Assembly (NCBI RefSeq): GCF_022113815.1
Contig: NZ_SGOM01000012.1
Span: forward strand, 43,770 to 107,769
Direction of reading: 5' to 3'
From: Vibrio cincinnatiensis
GTDB lineage: Bacteria > Pseudomonadota > Gammaproteobacteria > Enterobacterales > Vibrionaceae
Length of the DNA: 64,000 bases
Part shown: positions 53,597-62,431 of the stretch, one piece after another
Layout: each line of letters begins with the position of its first letter
How positions within the stretch are numbered: the first letter of the stretch is position 1
Notes under the pieces: model-generated
What the model was told of the DNA's origin: nothing
Seen by the model: the letters and a program-made list of their open reading frames with translations, nothing else
Databases searched by the model: none
Position numbers and translations under genes: made by a program

Positions 53597-56164
53597 ATGT
53601 TTAAAGGACGCTTTACTTTTCTTGCGCCTCTGCTGCTAAGCCTCTTTACCACATTATCATTTGCACAAAGTCCAACTCCTGAGCAGGTGCGAATGTTCCA
53701 AAATCTTCCTGCTGATCAACAGCAAGCGTTAGCGCAGCAATATGGTATTAGTTTACCGAGTTCTACGAGTAATCGCAGCCAGCCGCTACCCACGGCAGAG
53801 ATTAACTCTCCTCGTCCTGAGGTTATAGAGCGTTTACCATCAGAGCAAGACCAGAGAGATACAAATCGTTCAAAGGAAGTGGGCTTAAAACGTTTTGGTC
53901 TGGAATTATTTGCCTCTTCCCCTTCTACGTTTGCCCCAGTGAGCGATGTGCCCGTTCCTTCTGATTATCGAGTGGGCCCAGGAGATGAGTTAGTTATCCA
54001 ATTATTTGGTAAAGAGAATCGGACTCATCGCTTGCGAGTAAATCGTGATGGGGTCGTCAACTTTCCTGCTCTTGGTCCTATTTCTGTTGCCGGATTATCG
54101 TTCAGTGAAGTGCGTACAAGCTTAACTCAGCGAGTTCAAGAACAGATGATTGGCGTTCGTAGTGATATTACTCTTGGTGAGCTACGAACCATGCAAATTT
54201 TTGTCATGGGTGAAGCCTACAAGCCAGGAGCCTATACGGTTAGTGCTTTAACGACTATCTCACAAGCCATTTATTACAGTGGTGGATTTAGTCAAAGTGG
54301 CGCACTGCGTAATATTCAGTTAAAGCGTGATGGTCAGGTTATCCGTCAATTAGATTTATATGATCTTCTGCTAAAAGGCGACACCAGTAATGATGAACGC
54401 TTAATGCCGGGAGATGTCGTATGGATTGCACCGGTTCAACACACCATTACGGTTGAAGGTGAAGTACAACGCCCTGCTATTTATGAAGTGAAACCGGGTG
54501 AAAATTATCAAGCAATTTTAACGATAGCGGGTGGCCTAACGGCCAATGCTTTGCCAGAGCAAGCTCGGCTCCGACGTTTAGCCTCTCATGGATTACAAAA
54601 GGTTATTACTTTAGATTTAACCAAGCCGCAAGAATTGTCGACAAGTGCCGTGAATGGCGATGCATTGACGGTGAGCAAGCGTAGTAATTTAATTCAGCGT
54701 TATATCCAATTAGAAGGGGATATTACTCAACCGGGATTTGTTGAATGGAAGCCCAATAAACGTATTAGTGACCTTTTCTACTCACTCGAAACTGCGTTTA
54801 ACCCAACCGCAGATATGTACTATGCCTTGGTTGTTCGGGAAATTAATCAGCAGCGAGATATTCAAGTACTGCAATTTAGTTTAGCAGATGCAATATTAAA
54901 TCCTGAAGGTAAAAATAACTTAGTGCTTCATAACCGAGATAAGGTCATTGTTTTTAGCCGTGAGGGTGGTGAGTTAGACGATGGTGCTAAAAGCGATATG
55001 GTCAAATCATTTGATCAAGCTAAAAAAGAAGCTCAGCAAGATATACAACACGAAAATCAGTTACTCAGTGAATCCAAAAGTGCTGCTCCATATTCACGTA
55101 AATCATTATTGGCCCCTGTTTTATTGCAGCTACGCCAACAAGCAACCTACAATAACCCAGCACCTATTGCGGAACTCATTGGTGAAGTTAAATATCCTGG
55201 CCGTTATCCCATTAGCCAAAACGGTCAACTGAGTGATCTTCTTATGGCCGCTGGTGGCTTAACAGCGAACGCTTATGCTGAACATGCGGAGTTAACTCGA
55301 GGCCCAACAAGAGAGGCCCCTCAACACTCGATACTAGAAAATATCAATCTACATGATGTGCTTAAGCGCCGTGCGGATACCTTGATTTATCCTCGAGACC
55401 GACTGAATGTTTTTGAACAGCCCGGCGTTAATCATGAGCACACGGTAGTATTAAAAGGGGAAGTTAAGTTCCCTGGTATTTATACGCTTCGCAGAGGGGA
55501 AACTTTATCTCAATTACTGGATCGTGCGGGAGGGTTAACGGAGTTTGCTCACCCACAAGGCGCGGTATTTACGCGTGAAGCATTGCGCTTGAAAGAGCAG
55601 CAGTTACTTGCTCAATACGCGGCGGATATGCGCCGTGAAGTGGCGAAGAAAACCTTCAACGTGGATAGCCGTGTATCTAATGTGATTAATGACCCAGATA
55701 AAACCTTAGCATTTATTGAAGAGGCCACCAAATACCGAGCATTAGGGCGCATGGTCGTGCAGCTTGATCAAATCATTGATGGTAATGCGAGCGCTAACTT
55801 TATGCTGGAAGATGGCGACTTCCTCTTTGTACCCACCTATAGAAATACCATTTCCATTATGGGGGAAGTGCAAATGGGGATTACCTACTTGCTTGATCCT
55901 AGCTTAACTGTCAAAGATTACATTAATAAAGCGGGTGGAATGAAGAAGCAAGCCGACGATGATCGCATCTTTGTTGTTCGTGCCGATGGTTCCGTTTTTA
56001 AACCCAGTACGGGTTTTTGGTTTGGTCGGCGTAATGAAGCATTGAAAGCGGGAGATACCATCGTAGTGCCTGTTGATACCGATTACCGCGATGCACTGAA
56101 TGTATGGACGGCGGCAACGCAAATTCTCTATCAAACGGGTGTCGCGGTGAATGCGTTGAAATAG
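53597..56164 (+). CDS. wbfF: WbfF/OtnA-like polysaccharide export protein with SLBB repeats
   Basis: 855 residues. Signal peptide (FLAPLLLSLFTTLSFA) without a lipobox. N-terminal linker, the polysaccharide-export domain from DYRVGPGDELVIQLFG through VMGEAYKPGAYTV, then about five SLBB domains (VEGEVQRPAIYEV, GEVKYPGRYPIS, LKGEVKFPGIYTLRRG, MGEVQMGITYLLDP). The length and layout match OtnA/WbfF of V. cholerae O139, required for capsule export. It works with Wzz and is thought to form a periplasmic/outer-membrane channel. Confidence 0.9.
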   Translation: MFKGRFTFLAPLLLSLFTTLSFAQSPTPEQVRMFQNLPADQQQALAQQYGISLPSSTSNRSQPLPTAEINSPRPEVIERLPSEQDQRDTNRSKEVGLKRFGLELFASSPSTFAPVSDVPVPSDYRVGPGDELVIQLFGKENRTHRLRVNRDGVVNFPALGPISVAGLSFSEVRTSLTQRVQEQMIGVRSDITLGELRTMQIFVMGEAYKPGAYTVSALTTISQAIYYSGGFSQSGALRNIQLKRDGQVIRQLDLYDLLLKGDTSNDERLMPGDVVWIAPVQHTITVEGEVQRPAIYEVKPGENYQAILTIAGGLTANALPEQARLRRLASHGLQKVITLDLTKPQELSTSAVNGDALTVSKRSNLIQRYIQLEGDITQPGFVEWKPNKRISDLFYSLETAFNPTADMYYALVVREINQQRDIQVLQFSLADAILNPEGKNNLVLHNRDKVIVFSREGGELDDGAKSDMVKSFDQAKKEAQQDIQHENQLLSESKSAAPYSRKSLLAPVLLQLRQQATYNNPAPIAELIGEVKYPGRYPISQNGQLSDLLMAAGGLTANAYAEHAELTRGPTREAPQHSILENINLHDVLKRRADTLIYPRDRLNVFEQPGVNHEHTVVLKGEVKFPGIYTLRRGETLSQLLDRAGGLTEFAHPQGAVFTREALRLKEQQLLAQYAADMRREVAKKTFNVDSRVSNVINDPDKTLAFIEEATKYRALGRMVVQLDQIIDGNASANFMLEDGDFLFVPTYRNTISIMGEVQMGITYLLDPSLTVKDYINKAGGMKKQADDDRIFVVRADGSVFKPSTGFWFGRRNEALKAGDTIVVPVDTDYRDALNVWTAATQILYQTGVAVNALK

Positions 56165-56203
56165 GGAAGAGCAGACCCTATAAACCTAATTAATTTTATC
56201 GAT

Positions 56204-56254
56204 CCTACTCCTAGTGCCTAGTGGTTTCCTAGGACCTAGGATCCTAGGACCTAA
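56204..56254. repeat. CCTAG heptamer-type repeat before wzz
   Basis: Seven CCTA-starting units at 56204, 56210, 56217, 56228, 56235, 56243 and 56250, mostly 7 bp apart (CCTAGGA/CCTAGTG). The core CCTAGGATCCTAGG is a perfect palindrome. It sits between wbfF and wzz. Confidence 0.75.
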
Positions 56255-56261
56255 AAAACCA

Positions 56262-57266
56262 ATGGAACAACAGAAACTCACACCACCTAATTACTTAACC
56301 TACCCGCCACAACCCGTAGCGATGGCTGATGATGAAATCGACCTACGCGAATTATTTAAAGCTTTATGGCAAGGTAAATGGATAATTATTGCAGTCACCT
56401 TTGTTTTTGCGGTTGGTTCCGTGCTATTTGCTCTCAGTCAGCCCAATATATATAAAGCCGATACATTATTAGCGCCTGCTGAAAGTAGTGGTAGTGGCGG
56501 TTTAGCCAAAATGGCAGGGCAATTAGGTGGGTTAGCAACGTTAGCGGGAGTTAACCTTGGCTCTGGTGAAAGTAGCCAAACCGAGCTGGCTGCGCAAGTG
56601 ATGAAATCTCGCCAGTTTATACAACACTTTATCGAAAAGTATGAGCTGCTTGTTCCGTTAATGGCCGGTAAAGAGTGGGACCTATCAAGTAATCAACTTA
56701 TCATTAATAATGAATTATATGATGAACAAACCCGAACCTGGTTACGTGAGCCTCAAGGGCTACGCGGTGCAAAACCGACCGCGCAAGAAGCACATGAAAT
56801 GTTTGTTAAAAATATACTCACCGTTTCTAGCGATAAAACCAGTGGTTTATATACCGTGAGTGTTTCTCATTATTCCCCTTATATTGCTCAGCAGTGGGCA
56901 ACCTGGTTAGTTGAAGAAATTAACCAAGTGATGCGCGAACGCACCATTGCCGAAAGTACGCAAAACCTCAATTATTTACAAGAACAACTGCAAAGAACCT
57001 CAGTGGCCGATATGCAAGCCACCTTTTACAAACTGATTGAAGAACAAACTAAAAGCCTCATGCTGGCTGAAGTGCAAGATGAGTTTGTGTTTAAAGTGAT
57101 TGACCCTGCTGTGGTGCCAGAGTTAAAAAATAAGCCCAGACGTGCCTTAATTTGTGTGTTAGGTACCTTACTCGGCGGTATGCTTGGGGTAGCGATTGTT
57201 TTAGTGCGGTTTGCGTTTAGGAAGGAAGATATTGAGGAGCTAGGAAATCCGCATGAAGATCGTTGA
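56262..57266 (+). CDS. wzz: chain-length determinant Wzz/OtnB-like, C-terminus supplied by an IS end
   Basis: 334 residues. Membrane helix 1 (WIIIAVTFVFAVGSVLFALS), Wzz motif around NIYKADTLLAP, coiled-coil segment, helix 2 (ALICVLGTLLGGMLGVAIVL). It sets polysaccharide chain length at the inner membrane. Start taken as ATG 56262, because the earlier frame translates the CCTAG repeat. The final residues (GNPHEDR) come from the left inverted repeat of the ISAs1 element, which entered the 3' end; truncation is slight because both helices are intact. Confidence 0.85.
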   Translation: MEQQKLTPPNYLTYPPQPVAMADDEIDLRELFKALWQGKWIIIAVTFVFAVGSVLFALSQPNIYKADTLLAPAESSGSGGLAKMAGQLGGLATLAGVNLGSGESSQTELAAQVMKSRQFIQHFIEKYELLVPLMAGKEWDLSSNQLIINNELYDEQTRTWLREPQGLRGAKPTAQEAHEMFVKNILTVSSDKTSGLYTVSVSHYSPYIAQQWATWLVEEINQVMRERTIAESTQNLNYLQEQLQRTSVADMQATFYKLIEEQTKSLMLAEVQDEFVFKVIDPAVVPELKNKPRRALICVLGTLLGGMLGVAIVLVRFAFRKEDIEELGNPHEDR

Positions 57267-58566
57267 TATATAAGGGCTGCGGAGATGCTAAAAATTAGCT
57301 TTGAACCTATCAGTCATCCCAACTATTGAATGTAACGACATGAAATTAAAGATCGTCTTGTAGATCATTTTCGTTGTTTTGTAATAGCTCCTAGACAATA
57401 TAGGAGCCTAAATATGAGCGAGTTAACCAACCCATTTATGCACTTTCAAATCATTAAAGATTATCGACAGGAAAACAAAATAGCACACAAATTATCAGAT
57501 ATTATTTTGCTGACAATTTGTGGTGTTTTGTCAGGCCATGATGGCTGGGATGGGATTATCGATTTTGGCAATGCTCGCTTAGATTTCCTCAAACGCTACG
57601 GTCACTTTGACGCGGGAATTCCTTCTGCAGATACGCTGTCTCGTGTGATGGGCATGATTAATCCGGCAGTGTTACAAAGAAGCTTTATAGCTTGGATGAA
57701 GGAGTGCCATACACTGACAGATGGAGAAGTCATCGCTATCGACGGCAAAACATTACGTGGCTCTTATGATCGTTCGAAAGGTAAAGGAACGATCCACATG
57801 GTGAACGCTTTTGCTACTGCAAACGGAATGAGTATCGGCCAACAGAAGGTTGATAGTAAAAGTAATGAAATTACCGCGATCCCCAAGCTACTTGACTTGC
57901 TAGAGGTAAAAGGCTGCTTGATTACTATTGATGCAATGGGATGCCAAAAGAAAATAGCGCAGAAAATCCTCGATAAAGAAGCGGATTATTTATTAGCCGT
58001 TAAAGGGAATCAGGGAATGCTTGAGCAAGCCTTTGATGATTATTTTCGAATGGAGATGCTTCAAGAGTTTGACGGCAGTTCTTACAGTACTCAAGAAAAA
58101 AGTCACGGAAGAACGGAAACGAGAGTGGCTTTAGTGAACCGTGATTTGTCGGTTTTAGGTGATATTGAGCATGAATGGCCCGAGCTAAAATCCATGGGTA
58201 TTGTTGCTTCAATTCGGCAAGAATCGGCGGTCGCCACAGAGCAAGATGTGAGAATTCGATACTACATCAGCTCTAAAGACTTAGAAGCTCAAACATTACT
58301 GGAAGCGACGCGTTCTCATTGGGGCGTAGAAGTGATGCATTGGTCGCTTGATACCGCCTTTTGTGAGGACAATTCTCGTATAAGAGCGGACGATCGAGCA
58401 GAGGCTTTTGCCAGGATCAGGCAGATGTGTTTGAACCTATTAAAGAGCGAAACCACCTTTAAAGGTGGTATTAAACGCAAACGAATGAACTGCGCTATGG
58501 ATGAAAACTACTTAAGTAAGGTTCTCGAAAGCCTTACAGGGCGGTGATGTTCATGCGGTTTCCGTG
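57241..58566 (+). mobile_element. ISAs1-family insertion sequence (IS1358/H-repeat type)
   Basis: About 1.33 kb. Left end GGAAATCCGCATGAAGATC near 57243; right end, read inward, GGAAACCGCATGAACATC near 58563. One complete transposase in between. IS1358 of this family is known from the O-antigen/capsule loci of V. cholerae and V. anguillarum. Confidence 0.8.
57414..58547 (+). CDS. ISAs1-family transposase
   Basis: 377 residues, intact. N-terminal MSELTNPFMHFQIIKDYRQ, KLSDIILLTICGVLSGHDGW, then the DDE core: GEVIAIDGKTLRGSYD (first Asp), LITIDAMGCQKKIA (second Asp) with VKGNQ, and HWGVEVMHWSLDTAFCED (Glu in the W..E element). It ends MDENYLSKVLESLTGR. Likely functional. It lies between wzz and wzx, so it interrupts the ops-led operon. 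Confidence 0.93.
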   Translation: MSELTNPFMHFQIIKDYRQENKIAHKLSDIILLTICGVLSGHDGWDGIIDFGNARLDFLKRYGHFDAGIPSADTLSRVMGMINPAVLQRSFIAWMKECHTLTDGEVIAIDGKTLRGSYDRSKGKGTIHMVNAFATANGMSIGQQKVDSKSNEITAIPKLLDLLEVKGCLITIDAMGCQKKIAQKILDKEADYLLAVKGNQGMLEQAFDDYFRMEMLQEFDGSSYSTQEKSHGRTETRVALVNRDLSVLGDIEHEWPELKSMGIVASIRQESAVATEQDVRIRYYISSKDLEAQTLLEATRSHWGVEVMHWSLDTAFCEDNSRIRADDRAEAFARIRQMCLNLLKSETTFKGGIKRKRMNCAMDENYLSKVLESLTGR

Positions 58567-58572
58567 AGTGTG

Positions 58573-58645
58573 CGATGGATGTAAACTACTTAAGCAAGGT
58601 TCTCGGAGCCCTTGAATGACGGGGATGTTCATGCGATTTCCGTGA
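58573..58645 (+). mobile_element. remnant right end of a second ISAs1 copy
   Basis: A diverged duplicate of the last about 75 bp of the intact element: MDVNYLSKVLGALE-stop followed by GATGTTCATGCGATTTCCGTG, directly after the first right end. It shows repeated ISAs1 insertion or replacement at one spot. Confidence 0.75.
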
Positions 58646-58720
58646 TCTACGATTGCCTTGTATGCTTTATCTTTTTTGATATATGCATTCGTCATTAAAA
58701 TTCAAATAATGGTATAGCCA

Positions 58721-60004
58721 GTGACTTTGAAAAAAAATTTAAAATGGAGCAGTATTGGGGTTGTCTTTCGCTACATACTTCAAACAATATCTATAATAAT
58801 TTTAGCACGTTTACTAACACCTGAAGAATTTGGAATTGTAAGTAGCTCATTAATTGTTGTTAATTTCCTAGTGATTTTATCACAATTGGGTTCGTGTCAG
58901 TTAGTAGTTACATCAGACAAAAGACATTATAATAAAATACTTTTTCACGCAATGATGTTTTCTTTGACATTATCCATCTTGTTTTTTTTTACTATATTAT
59001 TTTATGCAAATAAAATAAGTTATTTTATAACTGACAGTAACATAGGTTTTTATATATCCATAGCATCTTTAATTATAATCCCTAAATCAATTGCCGTCGT
59101 TATTGAAGGTGTTTTAATACGAAATTCAGATTTTAAGTACTTAGCTTATCTAAATATATTAACATATGTGTTTGGTTATTTTTTGGTTGCTATTATTCTT
59201 TCATTTAATGATTTTGGTGCCATGTCTTTAATAATAGCCTCAATCACCCAGGCGATTATCTTTCTTATTCTTGCTCTCCATAGAGCTTATACAAAGTTTG
59301 ATTTGTATTTTGAGAAAAACTTCGCATTAATGAAAAATAGTTTCAATGTAGCTTTTTCTGTTTCGAGCACTCAATTGTTGAGTAACACAACTAGTCAGAT
59401 TGATAACATTATAGTGTCTAAATTCTTAGGTTTAGAAGTGCTTGGTATTTATACACGAGCATATCAATTAACAGTTATACCGTGCAACCTCATTGGTCAG
59501 GTAATCAATAGGAGTTTTTTGCATTATTTTTCAAGTGGTTCAGTTCAAGAAAGAAAAAATAATGTAATACAGATAAGCTTGATACTAAGCTTTTTATTTT
59601 CAAGTTTCCTTGTAATAACTTTTAATATTTTTGATGATAAAATTGTTTTTTTATTACTTGGTGAAGCATGGGGGGATGTTGTATATCCTTTAACAATACT
59701 CTCACTTACCATATTTCCTAGGATGTTATATAAAATAGCTGAACCCATATTGTTTTCCAGTGGTAATGCAAATAGGATGGCCGTATATTCATTAGTATAT
59801 CTTTTAGTAGTAGCCTTACTTTCGCTATACTTAGTACCTTATGGAATGACTGGTGTTTCCATCGGTGTGCTTGTAGGTACAATTATATACGGAATGCTTG
59901 CTTTTCATAAAGTAAGCAAGAGGAATAATCAGATTTTAAAATGCTACGTTATAACTATCGTTTTTCACTTTCTACTTGCATTTTTGGTGTTAGCTTATGT
60001 CTAA
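58721..60004 (+). CDS. wzx: O-antigen/capsule unit flippase (Wzx/MOP family)
   Basis: 427 residues with about 12 membrane helices, starting with GTG: NLKWSSIGVVFRYILQTISI, ARLLTPEEFGIVSSSLIVVN, IDNIIVSKFLGLEVLGIYTR, and LLGEAWGDVVYPLTILSLTI are WzxC/RfbX-like. It translocates the lipid-linked repeat unit across the inner membrane. Strongly AT-rich compared with the backbone. It overlaps the next gene by eight bases. It lies just inside the ISAs1 remnants. Confidence 0.85.
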   Translation: MTLKKNLKWSSIGVVFRYILQTISIIILARLLTPEEFGIVSSSLIVVNFLVILSQLGSCQLVVTSDKRHYNKILFHAMMFSLTLSILFFFTILFYANKISYFITDSNIGFYISIASLIIIPKSIAVVIEGVLIRNSDFKYLAYLNILTYVFGYFLVAIILSFNDFGAMSLIIASITQAIIFLILALHRAYTKFDLYFEKNFALMKNSFNVAFSVSSTQLLSNTTSQIDNIIVSKFLGLEVLGIYTRAYQLTVIPCNLIGQVINRSFLHYFSSGSVQERKNNVIQISLILSFLFSSFLVITFNIFDDKIVFLLLGEAWGDVVYPLTILSLTIFPRMLYKIAEPILFSSGNANRMAVYSLVYLLVVALLSLYLVPYGMTGVSIGVLVGTIIYGMLAFHKVSKRNNQILKCYVITIVFHFLLAFLVLAYV

Positions 60005-61271
60005 GGGGCTAATGTTATTTTTCATTATTTTATCTTTAATTTCAATATTGTTACTAGGTGAAATATTTAATAACTATACGATTGTTTTTATTCTAACTAT
60101 TACACTAAGTATATTTTTAATGTGTTATGGTCATTTCTCTCCGTCTAATCCTCTAGTTTGGTATATTTTTTTTGTTAATATATATCATCTAGGCATTTGT
60201 ATTTTATATTATATTGGATTTAGAGCTGTGACGAATGTTGATTCAATTATTACTATAAATGTATATGCTTTGATTGGTTTTCTTTTATCGGCATTGTTTT
60301 TTATTAAGCCTAAGGAAAATGTAAATGTTTTTAAAAAGCTGGGTTTTAGTCTTGTAAGTATAAAAATTTCACTTGTGTTAATATTATGTTTTTCTCTATT
60401 GGTGCCTGTTTTATTTATATTGTCGGGCGCACAAACCAAAGCTGAATTCACAAACAGTTTTGGTAGTTTTTTTGGTATGTTGAATGTTGTATTTTCGATG
60501 TTTTTAGTTAAGTTAAATCATAAACCTAAATGGTGGTTGTTTTTCATGACATTGTATATCATATTTGTGTCGCTGTTGTTAGGTGAAAGAAATATATTAT
60601 TATCATATGCGGTAATGATTATGATAGTAGCCTATCACAGATATGGTATGTCTTTAAAAAAAACAATGGTAATTTCACTTCTTATGATTTTACTCATTCC
60701 TATACTAGGTTTATATAAAAATATATTTACTAGAGATAACTTCAATGAGAGTGGGAGTCTTAGTCCACCATTAATAATTGGGCTTTTGAATGGGGAATTT
60801 AGAAGTGCGGGCTTTAATATTGAACGCATAGTTGATAATAAAGACCAGTTTGAACTTAAATATGGCGCTAGCTTAGTTAATGATTTAATTCGTTCTGTGA
60901 TTCCGGGTTTTATTTACAAGGTGGAAAATAGTATTTCTTGGTATAATAATACGTTTCATAAAGATGTTGTAGATGAAGGTCGTGGTTATGGTTTTTCTTT
61001 AGCGGCAGAAGGGTACATAAATTTCGGCTATCTAGGCGTTGTAATATGGTTTTTTCTTGTCGGATTAATAATTAATAACTTGTATATAAGGTCGTTATAT
61101 AGTTCTTTCTTTCTTGTGGTTTATTCTTCTAGTATACCTATATTTATATATTCTCTTAGAGGGGATTTTTCTACAATAATCTCCCCGTTTTTCAAGCAAA
61201 TATTTTTTACAATTATTTTGGTAATTATTGTAGATAAATATCTTAAAGTTAATACAGGTGTTAATCGGTGA
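59997..61271 (+). CDS. wzy: O-antigen polymerase-like membrane protein (Wzy)
   Basis: 424 residues with about ten to twelve membrane helices and low similarity to named proteins, as is normal for Wzy. Features: FIIISLISILLLGEIF at the start, a central SLLLGERNILLSYAVM, a soluble loop around residues 240-330 (YKNIFTRDNFNESG, FRSAGFNIERIVDNK, SAEGYINFGYLGVVIWFFLV), the usual O-antigen polymerase (oligosaccharide repeat unit polymerase) layout. Overlaps both neighbours by a few bases. Confidence 0.75.
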   Translation: MSKGLMLFFIILSLISILLLGEIFNNYTIVFILTITLSIFLMCYGHFSPSNPLVWYIFFVNIYHLGICILYYIGFRAVTNVDSIITINVYALIGFLLSALFFIKPKENVNVFKKLGFSLVSIKISLVLILCFSLLVPVLFILSGAQTKAEFTNSFGSFFGMLNVVFSMFLVKLNHKPKWWLFFMTLYIIFVSLLLGERNILLSYAVMIMIVAYHRYGMSLKKTMVISLLMILLIPILGLYKNIFTRDNFNESGSLSPPLIIGLLNGEFRSAGFNIERIVDNKDQFELKYGASLVNDLIRSVIPGFIYKVENSISWYNNTFHKDVVDEGRGYGFSLAAEGYINFGYLGVVIWFFLVGLIINNLYIRSLYSSFFLVVYSSSIPIFIYSLRGDFSTIISPFFKQIFFTIILVIIVDKYLKVNTGVNR

Positions 61272-62431
61272 AAAAGTTATTGGTGGTTTGTGAGGTCTTT
61301 ATATCTGACGATGGTGAAAGTACCGTAAGTCGAAGTTTTAATGCAATACTAAATGAATATAGAAAGCATTTTGACAGAGTTGACGTTATTGGCCCAAGTA
61401 AAAATAATACAACGATAGATAACGTGAAAAATGTAAATGGCATCTATTATTGGGGAACTGATTTATATAGCAAGAAAATAAAAGATAGATTTAAATATTT
61501 ATTGTTTGCTAAACGGAGTAGGCTTTTTTTTAAATCAGTTTTTAATGTGTCCCAACCTGATTTGATTCAATTTCGTGTGCCTTCAATTTTTTCCTTTGTT
61601 GCTTTTGATATGTTAAAAAATTCCGAGGCAAGATTGACATCTTATATATCAGGTGAGTGGTATTCTAGTTTTATATCTAACTATAATTTTATTGGGAATA
61701 AAATTGTAGCTAAGATCCTTGATTACAAGCAATTAACCATTATTAAAAATACAGTTTCTGTTTCTGCTGGTCCGCAAGTTGCTGAAATATATAAAAAACA
61801 CAATTCAATATATCCATATTTTTCGACAACTCATACGTGTATTAATCGCTGTCATAAGCCGGATGATTGTTTAAATCTAATATTTCTAGGTCGCTTAGAG
61901 GGATTAAAGCGAGTTGAAGATGCAATTAACTCAATTTCAATTTTGATAGATAAATATAATTTATTAAGAATAAAGCTTAATATATACGGAGATGGTAAAG
62001 ATAGAAAACGACTCGAAAATCTAGTCTTTGATTTAGGCTTAGAAAGCAATATTATCTTTCATGGTTATGTCAATGAAGTAGATGTGTTAGAAAAGGCTTA
62101 CATTAACTCTCATTTTTTAGTTTTTCCGTCAATATCTGAAGGTACACCGAAAGTTTTGGCTGAGGCTATGTCATTTGGCGTTATTCCTGTAGCTGTTAGA
62201 ACAACAGGGAGCATTAGATTTATTATAGACCATTTGAGTAATGGTATACTAGTCGATGCTTACTCACCGGCAGCTATAGCAAGGGAAATAAATCATTTGT
62301 GTAACAATATTGAAGAAATGAATACTATTAGAAATAATTGTTATAGCTATGCAGAGTCACATACATTAAATAACGAAGTTACGCGAATGTGGGAATATAT
62401 TTTTCGTCAATATGGAGAGGAAATTAAATGA
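61268..62431 (+). CDS. GT4-family glycosyltransferase of the O-unit locus
   Basis: 387 residues, GTG start overlapping wzy. N-terminal MKKLLVVCEVFISDDGESTV; the C-terminal GT-B domain has IFLGRLEGLKRVEDAINSIS, IYGDGKDRKRLENLV, IIFHGYVNEVDVLEKAYINS, and SISEGTPKVLAEAMSFGVIP (EX7E). Specificity is unknown. Adds one sugar of the repeat unit at the cytoplasmic face. AT-rich. Confidence 0.82.
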   Translation: MKKLLVVCEVFISDDGESTVSRSFNAILNEYRKHFDRVDVIGPSKNNTTIDNVKNVNGIYYWGTDLYSKKIKDRFKYLLFAKRSRLFFKSVFNVSQPDLIQFRVPSIFSFVAFDMLKNSEARLTSYISGEWYSSFISNYNFIGNKIVAKILDYKQLTIIKNTVSVSAGPQVAEIYKKHNSIYPYFSTTHTCINRCHKPDDCLNLIFLGRLEGLKRVEDAINSISILIDKYNLLRIKLNIYGDGKDRKRLENLVFDLGLESNIIFHGYVNEVDVLEKAYINSHFLVFPSISEGTPKVLAEAMSFGVIPVAVRTTGSIRFIIDHLSNGILVDAYSPAAIAREINHLCNNIEEMNTIRNNCYSYAESHTLNNEVTRMWEYIFRQYGEEIK

